Shown: positions 12,401 through 24,105 of the stretch, in pieces
Layout of the letters: the number at the start of each line of letters is the position of its first letter
How positions within the stretch are numbered: the first letter of the stretch is position 1
Translations under genes and position numbers: made by a program
Source of the DNA: Siphonodentalium dalli
Taxonomy: Eukaryota; Mollusca; Scaphopoda; Gadilida; Siphonodentaliidae
Direction: 5' to 3'
Length of the DNA stretch: 64,000 nucleotides
NCBI GenBank assembly: GCA_032622095.1
Contig: CP136067.1
Span: forward strand, 78,826,705-78,890,704
The notes under the pieces: model-generated
What the model was told of the DNA's origin: nothing
What the model saw: the letters and a program-made list of their open reading frames with translations, nothing else
Database searches by the model: none

Positions 12401-14445
12401 TCAAATCAGACCTGCTGTTATATTCAATGTCTTATGAGGAGTAAGCAACAAATGTGTTTGTACAAGCGATGCATGATATCTGAAGAAGAGCGTCATATCG
12501 ACGTTTCCTTGAGTCATTTACTGTCCCAGTCCTGAATGGCTTGACATATTTCAATTGTCCATGGCAACAATACTTTGAAACTAAATACTGATGGTATACC
12601 TCAGCATCATTTGGACTTAGCAAATCATCATTCCTACGTCCAATACGTTTATTTTTTAATTTGAGAAAAGCAAATGATCGACAAATATAGCCCATATGCA
12701 GCGACAGCCTCATAATAATACCCTTCGAACTATGGTCGGACCAAAGAGTAACCGGTTCAGTGACCCGTTCAGCCTCTGGACACAGCAGCCTTCTTGTACC
12801 TCCCACAGTACTATATAGATTCGCGCATTCAACAAACACGTTCAAAGAAACACGAGACGACATAAACATCATACATGCGTGAACAGAAATTAAACTACGA
12901 ATATTAGAACAAAGATACAACAGATAACAGGCATTTAATATGAAATTATGTGAAGATGCTTGATTCGTTGTGCCGGATCAACTCAACCACCTCCCTTAAA
13001 GATATCTATAGTACCGAGGTGGACCATGATCTGAGCCGTACCCACGGGTCGATGCCTCGCGTAATATGCACCACCCTATTGTACCACTAGGGCTCATACA
13101 CCACAGTTCATGGCATTCACCCCTTGACAAACACGGTGTCGTATTAGGGGATTCTTATTCCTCGCATTCGGGTGGGGATCTTACACCTCTCATATATGAT
13201 GGGGGGGGTCTAATATAGGACGGGCCCACACACGATTCCCGACCGATTCATCAAGGGAGCCAGTTAAATACAGCGAAAGGCAGGGAGTTTGTGGGCCGTC
13301 TGCTTTATTCATGCATAGTTTACAAAAGATAATGAAAAACATACTTAATCAGGACATTGTTTCCGCACGTTTGCAAGGATCAGAAAATGAAATTAAGAAT
13401 TCGCCGGCGGATTAATTAATTAAATCAACGATTCTCGAGCGATTGGGCCATCATCGCTTCTATCTACACGGGCGGGCGGGAACCGATCGGTTTACCACCA
13501 TCTTCTGACGGACTTGATCGATGGCTCTACCCTGGCGGTCAATATCATTTGATTATTATTCGAAATATGTGAGAGTTTATGATTAATAAGTTTCAGAAGG
13601 AGGAAACTCTATCGATAAGAATACTTTTTCGCAAAGAAAATTGTTTTACTGTCACTCGGCGAATACACGTTGTTATAGCTATTTCAGGGGATCCCGTTGA
13701 CTTCCGTAGAAGTCTAAAAAAGAGTCGGCTATGATCACTGTCATGATCAAGGAGATAATGTAATGTACTACAGGGTGCACCTACATGTATATTTCTCGAC
13801 AGTATTCCTCATGTAAATGTCTAGACCAACAGATATCGCAAACACTGGAGCATTTGAAATATGGTTGTTCGCATTTAATTTTGACACGATATATATAATT
13901 TGTTCTAAAAAATATCAATTGTGTGTGATTTTTTTCATTTTTAAAATGTATTTTGTCAAATTGTAGTAAAATATCTTCTATTTTAATTCGGTTAGCCTAA
14001 TTTTACATTGATCAACTGTCACGGTATGGAGATTCTTTATGGGTGGCTGTCAATCTAAATGAAAATAATTATGAAATTTCTTTGATCACGAAACAATAAT
14101 TTCCCTCTCGTGATCATCATATTCGACTATGGACATGGGCCAACATCGGGACCGCTTTTTTTTTTTTTTTTAGCTTGAAATGAGAATTTGTTCACACTCA
14201 CTGAGGCAAGCATGTACATTTGAAGCAATGAACACTCATACTGAGTCCGTGCCTCCATAAATCTGATATATATATATATATACACGCCAATACCAGTAAT
14301 CGTATGGTCACGGATACACTTTCTGAGGAAGTGCATTGAGTTGTACCAATGTAATTTGTAGATCCGTTCTGTATTAATATTCGAACCCATGTTCCGAATG
14401 ATATACGCTTCGTAACTCTCGATGACAGGGCTTCATTTTTTTATT
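12401..14445. other. No gene recognised
   Basis: A 162-codon minus-strand frame at 12432-12920 lies just upstream of the gag fragment. It might be decayed ORF1 N-terminus, but I recognise no motif in it. The stretch 12960-13260 is GC-richer, with a G-run at 13201. A poly-T run lies at 14156-14171 and a short TA run near 14268-14282. Confidence 0.4.
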
Positions 14446-14450
14446 TTAAG

Positions 14451-14520
14451 GGGGAGCTAGACGCACGTTTTGCATAAATCCAACCCAAAATGGCAAGAGA
14501 TTTTCAACAAAGACTTTCTG
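14451..14520. repeat. Dispersed repeat A, short copy
   Basis: Matches the left end of 2250-2640: both contain GGGAG-GACGC-CG-TTTTGC, then GGCAAGAGATTTTCAACAAAGA-type sequence. The rest of the element is missing. Confidence 0.55.
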
Positions 14521-14853
14521 GTTTAAACTATATTTATTTCTTCCCAAGACATATAATTATGAAACATGACACATGTATATATAGAAGACTAGATGGGAGG
14601 AAGAGGATTTGACAACAAGCATCAGATGCTTATATAGAGCCATCTCAGAAAAGAAGTTTATATATAGTGAGAAGTGTGAAGTGGAAGACAAGAATAAGTG
14701 AGAGGAAGAGAAACAGAGCATAATGGGACGATACGTTAACTGATGGATTACAGTTGGGTGAGAAAAAAGAAGAAAAAAGAAATTAACACATATATTTAAA
14801 CTGATCACTTATCTTCTGCACGATATTGTCTGACATAGGAAAAATTAAAACTA

Positions 14854-15065
14854 CAGTAATGCTCTAATTAATCGACCTCTTAACCACAGCAGAATTATGG
14901 GTAACTTTTCAGGATTTTGTCGGAATATGGCTTGTTGCCATTCATCGGAAAGCTCTCCCCCGAGAGCTTTCCGATGAATGGCAACAAGCCATATTCCGAC
15001 AAAATCCTGAAAAGTTACCCATAATTCTGCTGTGGTTAAGAGGTCGATTAATTAGAGCATTACTG
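14854..15065. mobile_element. Perfect palindromic Tc1/mariner-type MITE, copy 1
   Basis: A 212-bp unit flanked by TA on both sides (14852-14853 and 15066-15067). The two 104-bp arms read as exact reverse complements around a 4-base CCCC spacer at 14958-14961. The ends are CAGTAATG / CATTACTG. A TA duplication with CAGT termini fits Tc1/mariner-type foldback MITEs. Two relatives lie at 22720-22848 and 34131-34332. No decay between the arms means recent insertion or recent arm homogenisation. Confidence 0.93.
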
Positions 15066-15816
15066 TATGTGTAGAGTGGAGTCACTAGTTTGCCAGTAGG
15101 TTTATATTGCTTTTTGTGCAGCATCGTGTTACTGAAATTGTTACCACATTGTTTATAAATATCATTTATGATTTATGTCTCTGAAGATTATCAAATTCAA
15201 GCAGCTACTTAATATGAGTCAGAAATACAATTGGTGACTAACGAAATTGATTGCTAGTTAATATAAAGGTTTGAGTTGCCTCTAATATCGCCTTGTTATG
15301 TATTTTGGTGAATGAAGTAGATCCCTTAAGTAGAATTTCATATCTCCACAAATTTTGGGCTCATACAGAGAATATTTCATTTCGTATTGTTGAGTATCTT
15401 GGACAATAAAGTAAAAAAAATGGTCAGCAATCTCGACTTCCCCATATGCGCATTTATCAGATTCGTTTAAATGGTTGCGGCTGAGATCATCATTGATGTT
15501 ACTGCATCCAAAGCGAAGTTGTGTGTGAATTATTTGGGCTTTGTGACATTTTCTATAGCTATAATGGCGAACGTTCTTTTGTCTTAAACGCAGATTGGAA
15601 TTCTATTTATATTTGAAATTTTCTAGAGGTTTAGAATTTTTCGGTTCATCAGATAATTGATTCCAATGACGCGTTTTGCGGGCAGGAATGAGCTTTGATA
15701 AGATGATGTGTCAGTTCACCGAAAGTCATATCTGTCAGCCCCTGGGTGTTGTAAAGATATGCTGGCGAATTGGATAGAACATCTTGTAGAATTGATGAAG
15801 TTTGAATGCTTTTCTT
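15066..15816. other. No feature recognised
   Basis: AT-rich. No exon, RNA gene or repeat that I can support. Confidence 0.4.
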
Positions 15817-16155
15817 CTTTCTCTTAACAAAGAATTTCTCTGGATCTATCTGGCGAAAAATCTTGAATTTCACAAATCATAATCATCGTATAGAATCTGA
15901 TGAGTTATTACGAGACGACAAAACAATGGAGTTTATTACATTTGAGAGGTTAATTTTTTCCCTTTCGTTACCAAGAACTGCTAGAATTATTAATAATTTC
16001 ACACAACACCAAATCACCAACTAGGTTATTCTCTTGGTTCTATGAGATGAGGCCTAATTTATATCAGACAGAATGTTGAGTTAGATATTTAATTGCATAA
16101 TATAGCATCAATCCCCAATATATTATAATGGAGAATAAAGCAGTTACATATAATC
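15817..16155. repeat. Dispersed repeat A, copy 2
   Basis: Aligns with 2285-2640 in the same orientation, with many point differences and small gaps. It lacks coding capacity and recognisable ends. Confidence 0.7.
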
Positions 16156-16823
16156 CAGACCAGTAAAAACAAATGTTGATATGCAGTGTGATCCACTCAA
16201 GCAGGGAGCAATCAACTGTAAATAGGCCACATTGATAACATATTATGGTGGTCAGCTTTAACATAGTTATGAACCCATGTCTCAGAACTAATGTTCGGCC
16301 CATTTTTTATTGATCAACAGGCATGACATGAGAATTCTCAAATATAGAAAATTATTTATGTGTAGTTTCCTTTCTAAATGAAAATAATCATTAAATTTCA
16401 CAAATCAAGAATAATTAAGTTTCCTCTCATGATCTTCAGATATGATGTCATGTATCTATCAACTGCACTTTTGAAATAATTTAACACGATTTCAGTCTTC
16501 TGATCACACAATAAGATCAAAGCGATAGTCCCATCAATATATATTCAGCTATTCTGCCACACAACTCATAAAGTTTCATTTGAGATGAGAAGTAACATCT
16601 CCCTCCGTTGCATCGGTTGTGACTGATACAGAACGCTATCCATCATCATTGACATTCGCGCGAATTCGGGCGCCACGATTCACTGTGCTAACGTATTGCG
16701 TGACTAAGCTATCACGGGCTGTGTCACCCCTTCATACGAGCGACTCCTTCTGATTTCCCTTGATTTGCGTGAACAGGACTACACAACTTTCAGGGTAGCT
16801 CATAAATAAAATAAATAAATAAA
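16156..16823. other. No gene; short repeat match to window start
   Basis: About 16371-16445 resembles bases 1-75 (shared ATCAAGAATAATTA and ATCTTCAGATAT). Otherwise I recognise nothing. Confidence 0.4.
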
Positions 16824-16962
16824 ATTAACACAGACCGTAACACGAACAAGTTGTTGACCTAATCTAACCTAATGGGCCGTGCTTTTCAAAGTTCTGCCGA
16901 ATTGTATCTGAAGCAAGTTATTATGTCGATCACTTATTCAATGCTAGAGCTAGCAAGTAATA
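16824..16962. repeat. Direct repeat E, left copy
   Basis: Matches 17921-18065: shared GTTGACCTAATCT, GGCCGTGCTTTTCAAAGTTC, GAATTGTATCTGAAGCAAG and TATGTCGATCAC. The two copies bracket the TTAA MITE at 16967-17485 and a further dispersed repeat. Confidence 0.75.
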
Positions 16963-16966
16963 TTAA

Positions 16967-17485
16967 AGATACGGGCGACGTTGGTGGTGGGTGTGCTGTT
17001 AAAATATTCAGCTCCGTCAAAAACCGACATGAACATAAAGAATAGTAAAATATAGACAGACTGTGTTCTTATATCAATCAGAAATATGGCATAAACAGTA
17101 TGTTATTGTCAAATGTTTTCCTTTGTTATGTAAACAAAAGCAAAAAACGTTACAGAACCTGGCTTTTATTTAGATCCGGATATGGTAAACATAAAGAGCG
17201 TTAATTGTTACTGTTTTCCTGATATGGAAATAATAAAGAGCGTTTATATCATTTGTGTGTGATTAACCAATAGAATTGCGCTGTGTTATGTAAAAAAAAG
17301 CAAAACTTCTGCAACGCGAGCAGGTTCTTGTTAATGTACACCGTCGTATGCCTTGACGACAATATACTATTTACGCGCTGATTATGTTTGGCATATGAAC
17401 AAAACTATATATATTTAAATATTCCTTCTGTTGATGGCGATTTGAACAAATATGAATATTTCTGCAACGAACGTCGACCGTGCCT
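16967..17485. mobile_element. TTAA-flanked MITE, copy 1
   Basis: A 519-bp unit between TTAA at 16963-16966 and 17486-17489. Its ends are inverted repeats of the type AGGCACGGGCGGCGTT (here AGATACGGGCGACGTT and the complement of AGGCACGGTCGACGTT). It aligns with 29455-29918 along its whole length, for example GGTGTGCTGTTAAAATATTCA, GGCATAAACAGTATGTTATTGTC and CTGATTATGTTTGGCATATGAAC. A TTAA target fits the piggyBac or Kolobok superfamilies. No transposase is encoded. Confidence 0.88.
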
Positions 17486-17489
17486 TTAA

Positions 17490-17700
17490 TAAAAGAGCAG
17501 GATCTGTCTTCGCGATTTTTCTGCTAGACCCCTGGACCGAATTCAACTAAATTTGGTGTGGTGACTCGGGGTACTCAGTCGGATATTATATAGGCGTTTG
17601 TTTTTAAAATTTTGATTTGAAAATTGTGCTTTATTTAAAAAAAAATATATATATATATATATGTCTAAAAGATCAAAATGAGCGCGAAGCGCACAAATGG
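17490..17700. repeat. Dispersed repeat F, copy 1
   Basis: Contains TCAACTAAATTTGGTGTGGTGACTCGGGGTAC-like sequence shared with 18255-18420 and, weakly, 25215-25330. A short TA run at 17645-17662 and a GCGCGAAGCGC motif near 17681 follow. Confidence 0.65.
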
Positions 17701-17920
17701 ATCGCAGTGAATGGAGGCGCAGGTCCTACGCTGCTGAATATAGGCTGCCGAAGGGGAGCAGTTTAAGATCATAATGTAGGCTAAGCCCACAAAGGGACCT
17801 GCAGCCCCTATACGCGTTATACACATGTGTTATAGACTCGTGTGTACCAATGCGATATACACAAGCGCAACTCCTTCGTGTTACACTACATCGTGGTCGG
17901 TTATTGCGTTTTATATCACA

Positions 17921-18065
17921 ATAACACGAACACGACACCAGAACTTGTTGACCTAATCTGATAATGACTAAAAGCGGTCAGCAGAATAATTGGCCGTGCT
18001 TTTCAAAGTTCAGTCGAATTGTATCTGAAGCAAGTTATTTATGTCGATCACATTATCGTTGCTAA
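17921..18065. repeat. Direct repeat E, right copy
   Basis: Same orientation as 16824-16962. It contains an extra ~30-bp block relative to the left copy. Confidence 0.7.
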
Positions 18066-18254
18066 CTGCTAAATCGCATATTGGGCTGACTTAATGTGCT
18101 GCGTGGGTTAGTCTAAAATTCTCGGCAGATCTTGTGAAAATAAATACACTCAGCTTTTTTTATGGGAATAAATAATCAAAAAGCTATATCGATAAAAGAA
18201 TGAATGTAGTGTGTGTGTGATTTGCATATGACCGCATCAGTTAATCTGTATATA

Positions 18255-18420
18255 TAAGAGAGTAGAATCTGTTTGTCCGTCTGTCCGTCCGTCTGTCCGG
18301 ATTTTTCTCCTTGACTGCTGGTCCGATTTCAACCAAATTTGGTGTGGTGACTCGGGGTACCATTGCGGAGGTTATAACGGCGTTAGTTTTTCAAAATTTG
18401 ATTTAAAAAAGTTTAATTGA
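18255..18420. repeat. Dispersed repeat F, copy 2
   Basis: Begins with a (GTCC/GTCT)n tract at 18271-18299, followed by AACCAAATTTGGTGTGGTG and ACTCGGGGTACC. The arrangement of a GTCC-type tetranucleotide tract beside a conserved ~120-bp block is common in bivalve interspersed repeats. Confidence 0.65.
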
Positions 18421-18948
18421 AAAAATAAAAATAAACAAAAAATATTTGTTAATTTGAACAAGGGGCTAAATCTAAAAAAAATAATTAATGTTTAATTGAG
18501 CCTATTTCAGCTAGTAACACAATAACCATGAGCGCGTCGTGACTGTGCGGTTATAATGAAGAGGCGTTTCCATAGACCGTATATATGTTGGTTTAAACAT
18601 TGTTTATTTCCCATCAGATTTATAATTACATGGACAGCTTATACATGAGTTGACAAGATAATAGAATGACAGTGCTGGTGGATTTGTGTATATTATGTGT
18701 ATCTGATGAGAGGGAGAAAAAACAGTAAACACATGGCCTTTAGGGAAGTCGTTCTCCCGTTGTGTCTTTTGTAAAATTTTGTAAAATATTTCGAATTTTC
18801 ATTTGTGTTGTGTCGTTTAGATTCAGAACTCGGAAGCAGATAGACATTATAGATCGGTTTGATTTGTGTACTGTGAGTAAGAAGGTGGGCTGACAGAGAG
18901 AAAGAAAGAGAGAAGATGGTAGGGAGTGAAAGGTGCCAGATTATGATG

Positions 18949-19009
<61 letters not shown>

Positions 19010-19093
19010 AGAGAGAGGGAGGGTGCGCGTGTGTGTGTGTGTGTGTGTGAGGGGTGTGTGTGTGTGTGAGAGAGAGGGTGTGTGTGTGTGTGG
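18949..19093. repeat. Compound (AT)n-(GT)n-(GA)n microsatellite
   Basis: An AT run of about 20 units passes directly into GT runs separated by GA/GGGAGGG interruptions. Threonine-histidine-rich frames on the minus strand are repeat artefacts. Confidence 0.95.
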
Positions 19094-21020
19094 GTGTTAC
19101 TATACCAGAATTCAATATTCCTAATTCTAATATAAGGGCCGCAGTTCAGCTGAGGTTGGTTCAAAATAAAAAAAAGAGTGTCTATTTCATCATTGTTGTT
19201 TTGTTTTTTTTGTCCAACCTTCATGAAATATGACCCAACAGCACCATCGTCTCGGCATACAAACCTTTTAATCTAAATGCCAGTCTAACACCCGAGGTTA
19301 GCGAATTGTGATCCCATCAAACAATTACACCACATCAGACAATGGCGAGCCGTGGACACACGCACAGTGTGCATTGTTTGAACATGTCGTGGATACACAC
19401 GCACGTGGGTATAATTAATACACAAGCTTCGGACATCTCGCCACTAGTGTTTGACCTATAAGTTGTGCGTTTGACAATGTTGTCCAGTCATTTTGCACAA
19501 TAGTGACCACCTCGTTGTGGTTATATATATAACGTTGATCGTAACACCGCTAAATATATAAAGCTCTATATGTCCGAATCTGTTCGGCGCCGGTATGTAT
19601 TCATTGTGCAATTGCAACATGAAATTCACCCTTATTTCTTTCGATGGAAGCGTTCTGCAATAACGATGTACACTCCAAAGAGAACCATATCCCCAGTAGA
19701 TGTGTATATGCACGGATTGCGACAAGAATAGTTAACAAAACAAGTCGATTACTGTAGAATGGAAGACAAAGGTCACAAGAACAAACAAGACAGTAAATGA
19801 CTGTGGAGACGCTAACCAGACTGTAAAGACTGAGAAGACTGGGACTCGGAAGACCATAAGAGTTAGTACTTGTCAAATTCATTTAGAAACAAATAGCCAT
19901 ACAGAGGGACGTAGCCGAGAGGGTCTCCATTGAGCAGTGGGGTGTCCACCTTGAAATATGGTCCAGATCCCCCACCACACATAGTCCAATGTCTGCTCCA
20001 TCCCAAACTGAAGCAAACACACTCACAAGTTCGTAAAATTCCTTTGTGCATGTTGGAATTTTACAACTGATACCTCAAGCTTTCCTATCTGTGGGCAAAG
20101 TTACAACCTGACATGCCCCCCTTTTTTCACCCACTGACCAACGCGCGAAGCGCGTTCAGTGGGTGTACTATTATCGAAGGACTCATGCGTTTCTGCTGAA
20201 TTGAAATAGTGCCTATGCGTTTCTGCTGAGCTGCACTGACGTTTGATCGCAAAATAAAATTATAACCATTATCAAAGCACACGTTTGGATAACACAGTCA
20301 TAAACAGTTTCATATTATGATGTTGAGCTCATATCGTCAATAAAATTATAGTTATAATTGATAAAACTAAATTGTACTGCTAAAGTAATTCTACCAATTG
20401 GGTAACTAGATTCAGGTTGAGCTAGAACTTGAGAAATTTTTAATTTCAACCAATTGAAATGCCGCTGGAATTGGAAAGGGTTAAGGTTGTTGGGCAACGC
20501 AAATGACGTCATCGAAAACAAGGCGACTCAAAATGAGTCAAAAATCGTACACAGTACATGTCTCGCTTCGTCTCGGAATCGTGATTTAAATTCATTCATT
20601 TTGACTGTTACTGTGTCCTAAGATATTAGCAACTTGTGGAATGTGCTTAGGAAGGATTGTTTTGATATCTAATAAGTGGGATTTACCTCCCAAAAAGGTG
20701 AGTTTCAGGCCTGCATTTCGCCATTTGTTGTCAATCTGTATTATCTGATTCTGACAGCGCTCGTCTGCAACTGCAATTGGCAGAATTCGCGTGTTTGACT
20801 AAACGTATTCTCCACTCGATTCTCGAGTCAAAATGCACAATAATCGGTCAAATTCTTTCAATAATTCTATCTAAATACATCTTAGCTATTATTCGGATCA
20901 GATCTCCCCGTCGAGAAAGCGATATGTTGACCAAAACGACACTTGAGAAAGTTGTTTACATTTTGAGCGCACACTGCCTGCGGCACAGTACACGCTCGAT
21001 TTTTATCATGGAAACAAATC
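19094..21020. other. No gene recognised
   Basis: A 38-base stem-loop lies at 20128-20165: a CACCCACTGA arm pairs with its complement, and an inner AACGCGC/GCGCGTT stem sits over a GAA loop. An overlapping AAAGGGTTAAGG near 20474 resembles one end of a piggyBac-type unit, but I found no partner. No exon is supported. Confidence 0.45.
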
Positions 21021-21540
21021 AATTTCTTCCATCTAAAAGATAATTACGTGCTGGACCCTGTCATTTTAGGAATATATAAGTATTCCACGCAGACATACCT
21101 CAGTCTCAGCTTAAAATTTTGAAAAATAACAGTTTTATCGACATAAATCGATTTGAATGGGAAAATCCCGTGTTAAAATTTATCATTGAAAAAAAATAAT
21201 TTCTTCCCTCTAAAAATAATTACGTGCTGTACCCTGTCATTTTAGGAATATATAGGTATTCCACGCTGACACACCAAGTCTCAGCTTAAAATTTTGAAAA
21301 ATAAGAGTTTTATCGACATAAATCGATTTGAATAGCATATCCCATGTTAAAATTTATCATCGAAAAAAATTAATTTCTTCCATCTAAAAAATAATTACGT
21401 GCTGTACCCTGTCATTTTAGGAATATATAAGTATTCCACACAGACACACCAAGTCTCAGCTTAAAATTTTGAAAAATAAGAATTTTATCGACATAAATCA
21501 ATTTTAATGGCAGATCCCATGTTAAATAATAAATTTTAGG
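21021..21540. repeat. Three ~175-bp tandem repeats
   Basis: Units begin near 21021, 21198 and 21372 with AATTTCTTCC-TCTAAAA. They share GTGCTG-ACCCTGTCATTTTAGG, GGAATATATA-GTATTCCAC, GTCTCAGCTTAAAATTTTG and a TTTATCGACATAAATC block. Units 2 and 3 are closer to each other than to unit 1. They are non-coding. Confidence 0.92.
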
Positions 21541-21589
21541 GCCCTGCGAATGTTTTCTGAGCTGTTCCATATTGGCCAACAGAGTCCAT

Positions 21590-22460
21590 ATTTGACAGGT
21601 TCTACCTGATAATTGTGCGACAGTACAGTCGCGTTACTTTATACGTCAACATTGGTCATTATCACCCGACAAATTTATTTTGGTCTATCGTATCAACCCC
21701 CATGTAGCCTGACTAAGTGTCAACATTGGTCTTTATTGCTCCACTAATTTTTATCGTCTCATCGGTATGAATTCCATATCCAATTATCCACATATAACCA
21801 ACCGAACCTCTAATCCCGGTCCAATTTTTGTGTTTTTTTCATCGCTATAGTCAAGTTACGTAATATTTTATCACGTGATAATTTTACTTATATGTCTATG
21901 GTATTACTATAGTATACGGTATACGTATATCAATTGCTATTCCTTTCTATATAATCCTGGTGCCCTCTATAGAGTAAGAGATAATTTCAGACCCCCCCCC
22001 CCAATTTTATATCATTGCCGCTACAGTACAGTCGCGATGCATCACATGGCAACATTGATCGCTATCGCTCTACTAATTTATGTCAGTTCATCGTTCCCCT
22101 TTTTCTCCGAGTCTATTTAACCAACCCAACATCTAAACCCGGCCTAAATTATTTTCATCGGTATACCGTAGTTGTGTTACATACATATTTTTATAATTTG
22201 CATTGTACCACTATAGAAGTCCATAAATGACTATTCTGGCACTATATAGAGATAACGAAGATTATTACAACCCCCCCCCCCCCCATTTTATAGCCTTGTT
22301 GCAACAGTAGAGTTGAGATGCATGATATGTCAACATTGGTCGTTATCGCTCTACAAATTTATATCGGTTCAACCCTTAGTTCCCTGTATCGCCCACTCCT
22401 CCCTCAATTTATTTTTTCATTTGTATTATAGTCTCGTTACGTACATATTTTATCTCTTGT
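21590..22460. repeat. Degenerate ~300-bp tandem array
   Basis: At least three diverged units share ACAGTACAGTCGCG-T, CAACATTGGTC-TTAT and CTAC-AATTTAT, followed by C-rich runs (21992-22001 and 22271-22284). The short plus-strand frames at 21875-22230 fall inside this array and look spurious. Confidence 0.7.
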
Positions 22461-22614
22461 AACTTTTGCTTCAACATGCCGAGTTCTGCTGCAGACGATA
22501 CAAAACTGACAACATTTCGAAATGTAAGCAGGCTTCAAACTCATCTTATCCAAGAAACTTGTGTATAAGGTGTACTCGCATTTGTTGCGTTAAAAACCAA
22601 AGGTCCCAAGTCAA

Positions 22615-22960
22615 GGTCCAAAATCCCCAACACAATGATGTGAGGTTTAATGATAACTCACATCTACATAACCTAACCAATATAAGGATGTGAGGTGTAA
22701 TGATAACTCCATCCACATACAGTAATGTCCAAAGTAATTGACCACTTAACCACAGCAGAATTATGGGTAATTTTTCAGGATTTTAAATCCTGAAAAATTA
22801 CCAATAATTCTGCTCTGGTTAAGTGGTCAATTACTTTGGGCATTACTGTAACCAATATAAGGATGTGAGGTTTAATGATAACTCTATCCACATAATCAAT
22901 ATACGGATGTGATGTTTAATGAGAACGCCATCCACATAACTAATAACTATGTGTGAAAAT
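22615..22960. repeat. Short tandem array interrupted by a MITE
   Basis: Units of about 45-50 bp share GGATGTGAGGTTTAATGATAACTCCATCCACATAA-type sequence. The array is split cleanly by the MITE at 22720-22848. The flanks (..CCACATA and ACCAATATAAGG..) rejoin into a normal unit if the MITE and one TA are removed. Confidence 0.85.
22720..22848. mobile_element. Palindromic MITE, copy 2 (short form)
   Basis: A 129-bp relative of the 14854 MITE, with the same CAGTAATG ends and TA on both sides (22718-22719 and 22849-22850). The arms share AACCACAGCAGAATTATGGG-type sequence but the centre is shorter, ending at GATTTTAAATC. The arms differ at a few sites. Confidence 0.9.
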
Positions 22961-23275
22961 TAAATAAAAAAATTAAATTCCATGATGGCGTCCAATATGG
23001 ACTATCTAATTCTGCTCCAAAAACATGTATATTTAATATATGGATGTTTATTGGATGGGGGGGGGACCGATTATTTCAATGATATTTTAATTCACTGGGA
23101 TACAAAACCCGACCTACGGGAGCACGCTTCGCGCACGACTGTATCTTAAGCATATGTGCATATTTAATAAGTCAACAATTGGAATCCCAACAGAGAAGAC
23201 TGGCGTAGGTCTCTTGCGCATAGACATCGTTGATGATCTCTATGGGAAACCAACTTGACATTTAATAGACAATTT
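22961..23275. other. No feature recognised
   Basis: A poly-G run lies at 23058-23067 and an AGCACGCTTCGCGC motif near 23120. No exon is supported. Confidence 0.4.
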
Positions 23276-23279
23276 CGAT

Positions 23280-23780
23280 TAACTGCAATAACTTAAGGAA
23301 TCTCTAATTGAGCTCAAGCCCAATAAGAATATTCCTTCAGTTATTGTGCTTAAGCGCAGTTAGAGATACCTTATTGCGCTTAAGCACAATGTGATATTCC
23401 TGTGCAATAAGGAATATTCTTATTGCGCTTAAGTGTAACAAGACATTCCTTATTACACGTAAGCGAAATTACATCAATATTGCACTTAAGCGCAATTAAT
23501 ATCTCTCATTAGATCACCCTTGTGCAAATAGTAGAATAATCCTATATTTGTTCCACCCATTGTACCATGGAGATGGACTACACCACCTGAATTATAGGGA
23601 GTTTATGTACTATATATAATATATTCCTTATTAAGAGATTCCTTATTGGGTTTTATTATATAAGCGCAATTTGTAAATTCCATTATTGCGCTTAAGCACA
23701 GTTAAATATATCCTTATTGCGCTTAAGCACAATAGAGATTCCCTTATTGTGCTTAAGCACAATTAGCTCTTCTTGCGATT
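23280..23780. repeat. Cluster of CTTAAG-centred imperfect palindromes
   Basis: The motif ATTGCGCTTAAGCGCAAT occurs many times with small changes: GCACTTAAGCGCAA at ~23488, TTGCGCTTAAGCACAA at ~23380, ~23693 and ~23725, and TTGTGCTTAAGCACAA at ~23753. Copies are spaced about 30-50 bases and separated by ATTCCTTA / GAGATTCC. The array is palindromic at every unit, so it can form many small hairpins on either strand. A 70-base AT-rich interruption lies near 23520-23630. Confidence 0.85.
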
Positions 23781-24105
23781 AATTAAAAAAAAAAAATCTA
23801 ATTGTATTGTAACTATTGTTTTGTCCTTTAATATTTCCCATACATCATGTACACATATATTATGCTAGAATGGTACTATTATTACTAATACCACTCGTAG
23901 TAGTTAATACCACCTTACTGTCAATATCCTATCATGGTTAGTTTCAAATCATAACGTTAATTGTTATTACTATGTGTGTACTGTACATGTACATCAGTCA
24001 TCAATTAATAATATTTTGCTATTTTGCATGCGAAGTGGAAGACCCTCCAATAGCTTATCAATACCACTCGGGACAGTGGGTGTTTTTCCTCAATTAATTG
24101 AATTT
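23781..24105. other. No feature recognised
   Basis: AT-rich spacer between the palindrome cluster and the next tandem array. Confidence 0.4.

Noticed and set aside
12960-13260. tRNA-like or rRNA-like GC-richer patch
   Set aside because: I could not fold a cloverleaf or find A/B box motifs in correct spacing.
18693-19224. 140- and 91-codon His/Thr-rich minus-strand frames
   Set aside because: Translation of (GT)n, (GA)n and (AT)n microsatellites.
20474-20486. AAAGGGTTAAGG as the end of another piggyBac-type unit
   Set aside because: No opposite end with matching inverted repeat and TTAA could be found nearby.
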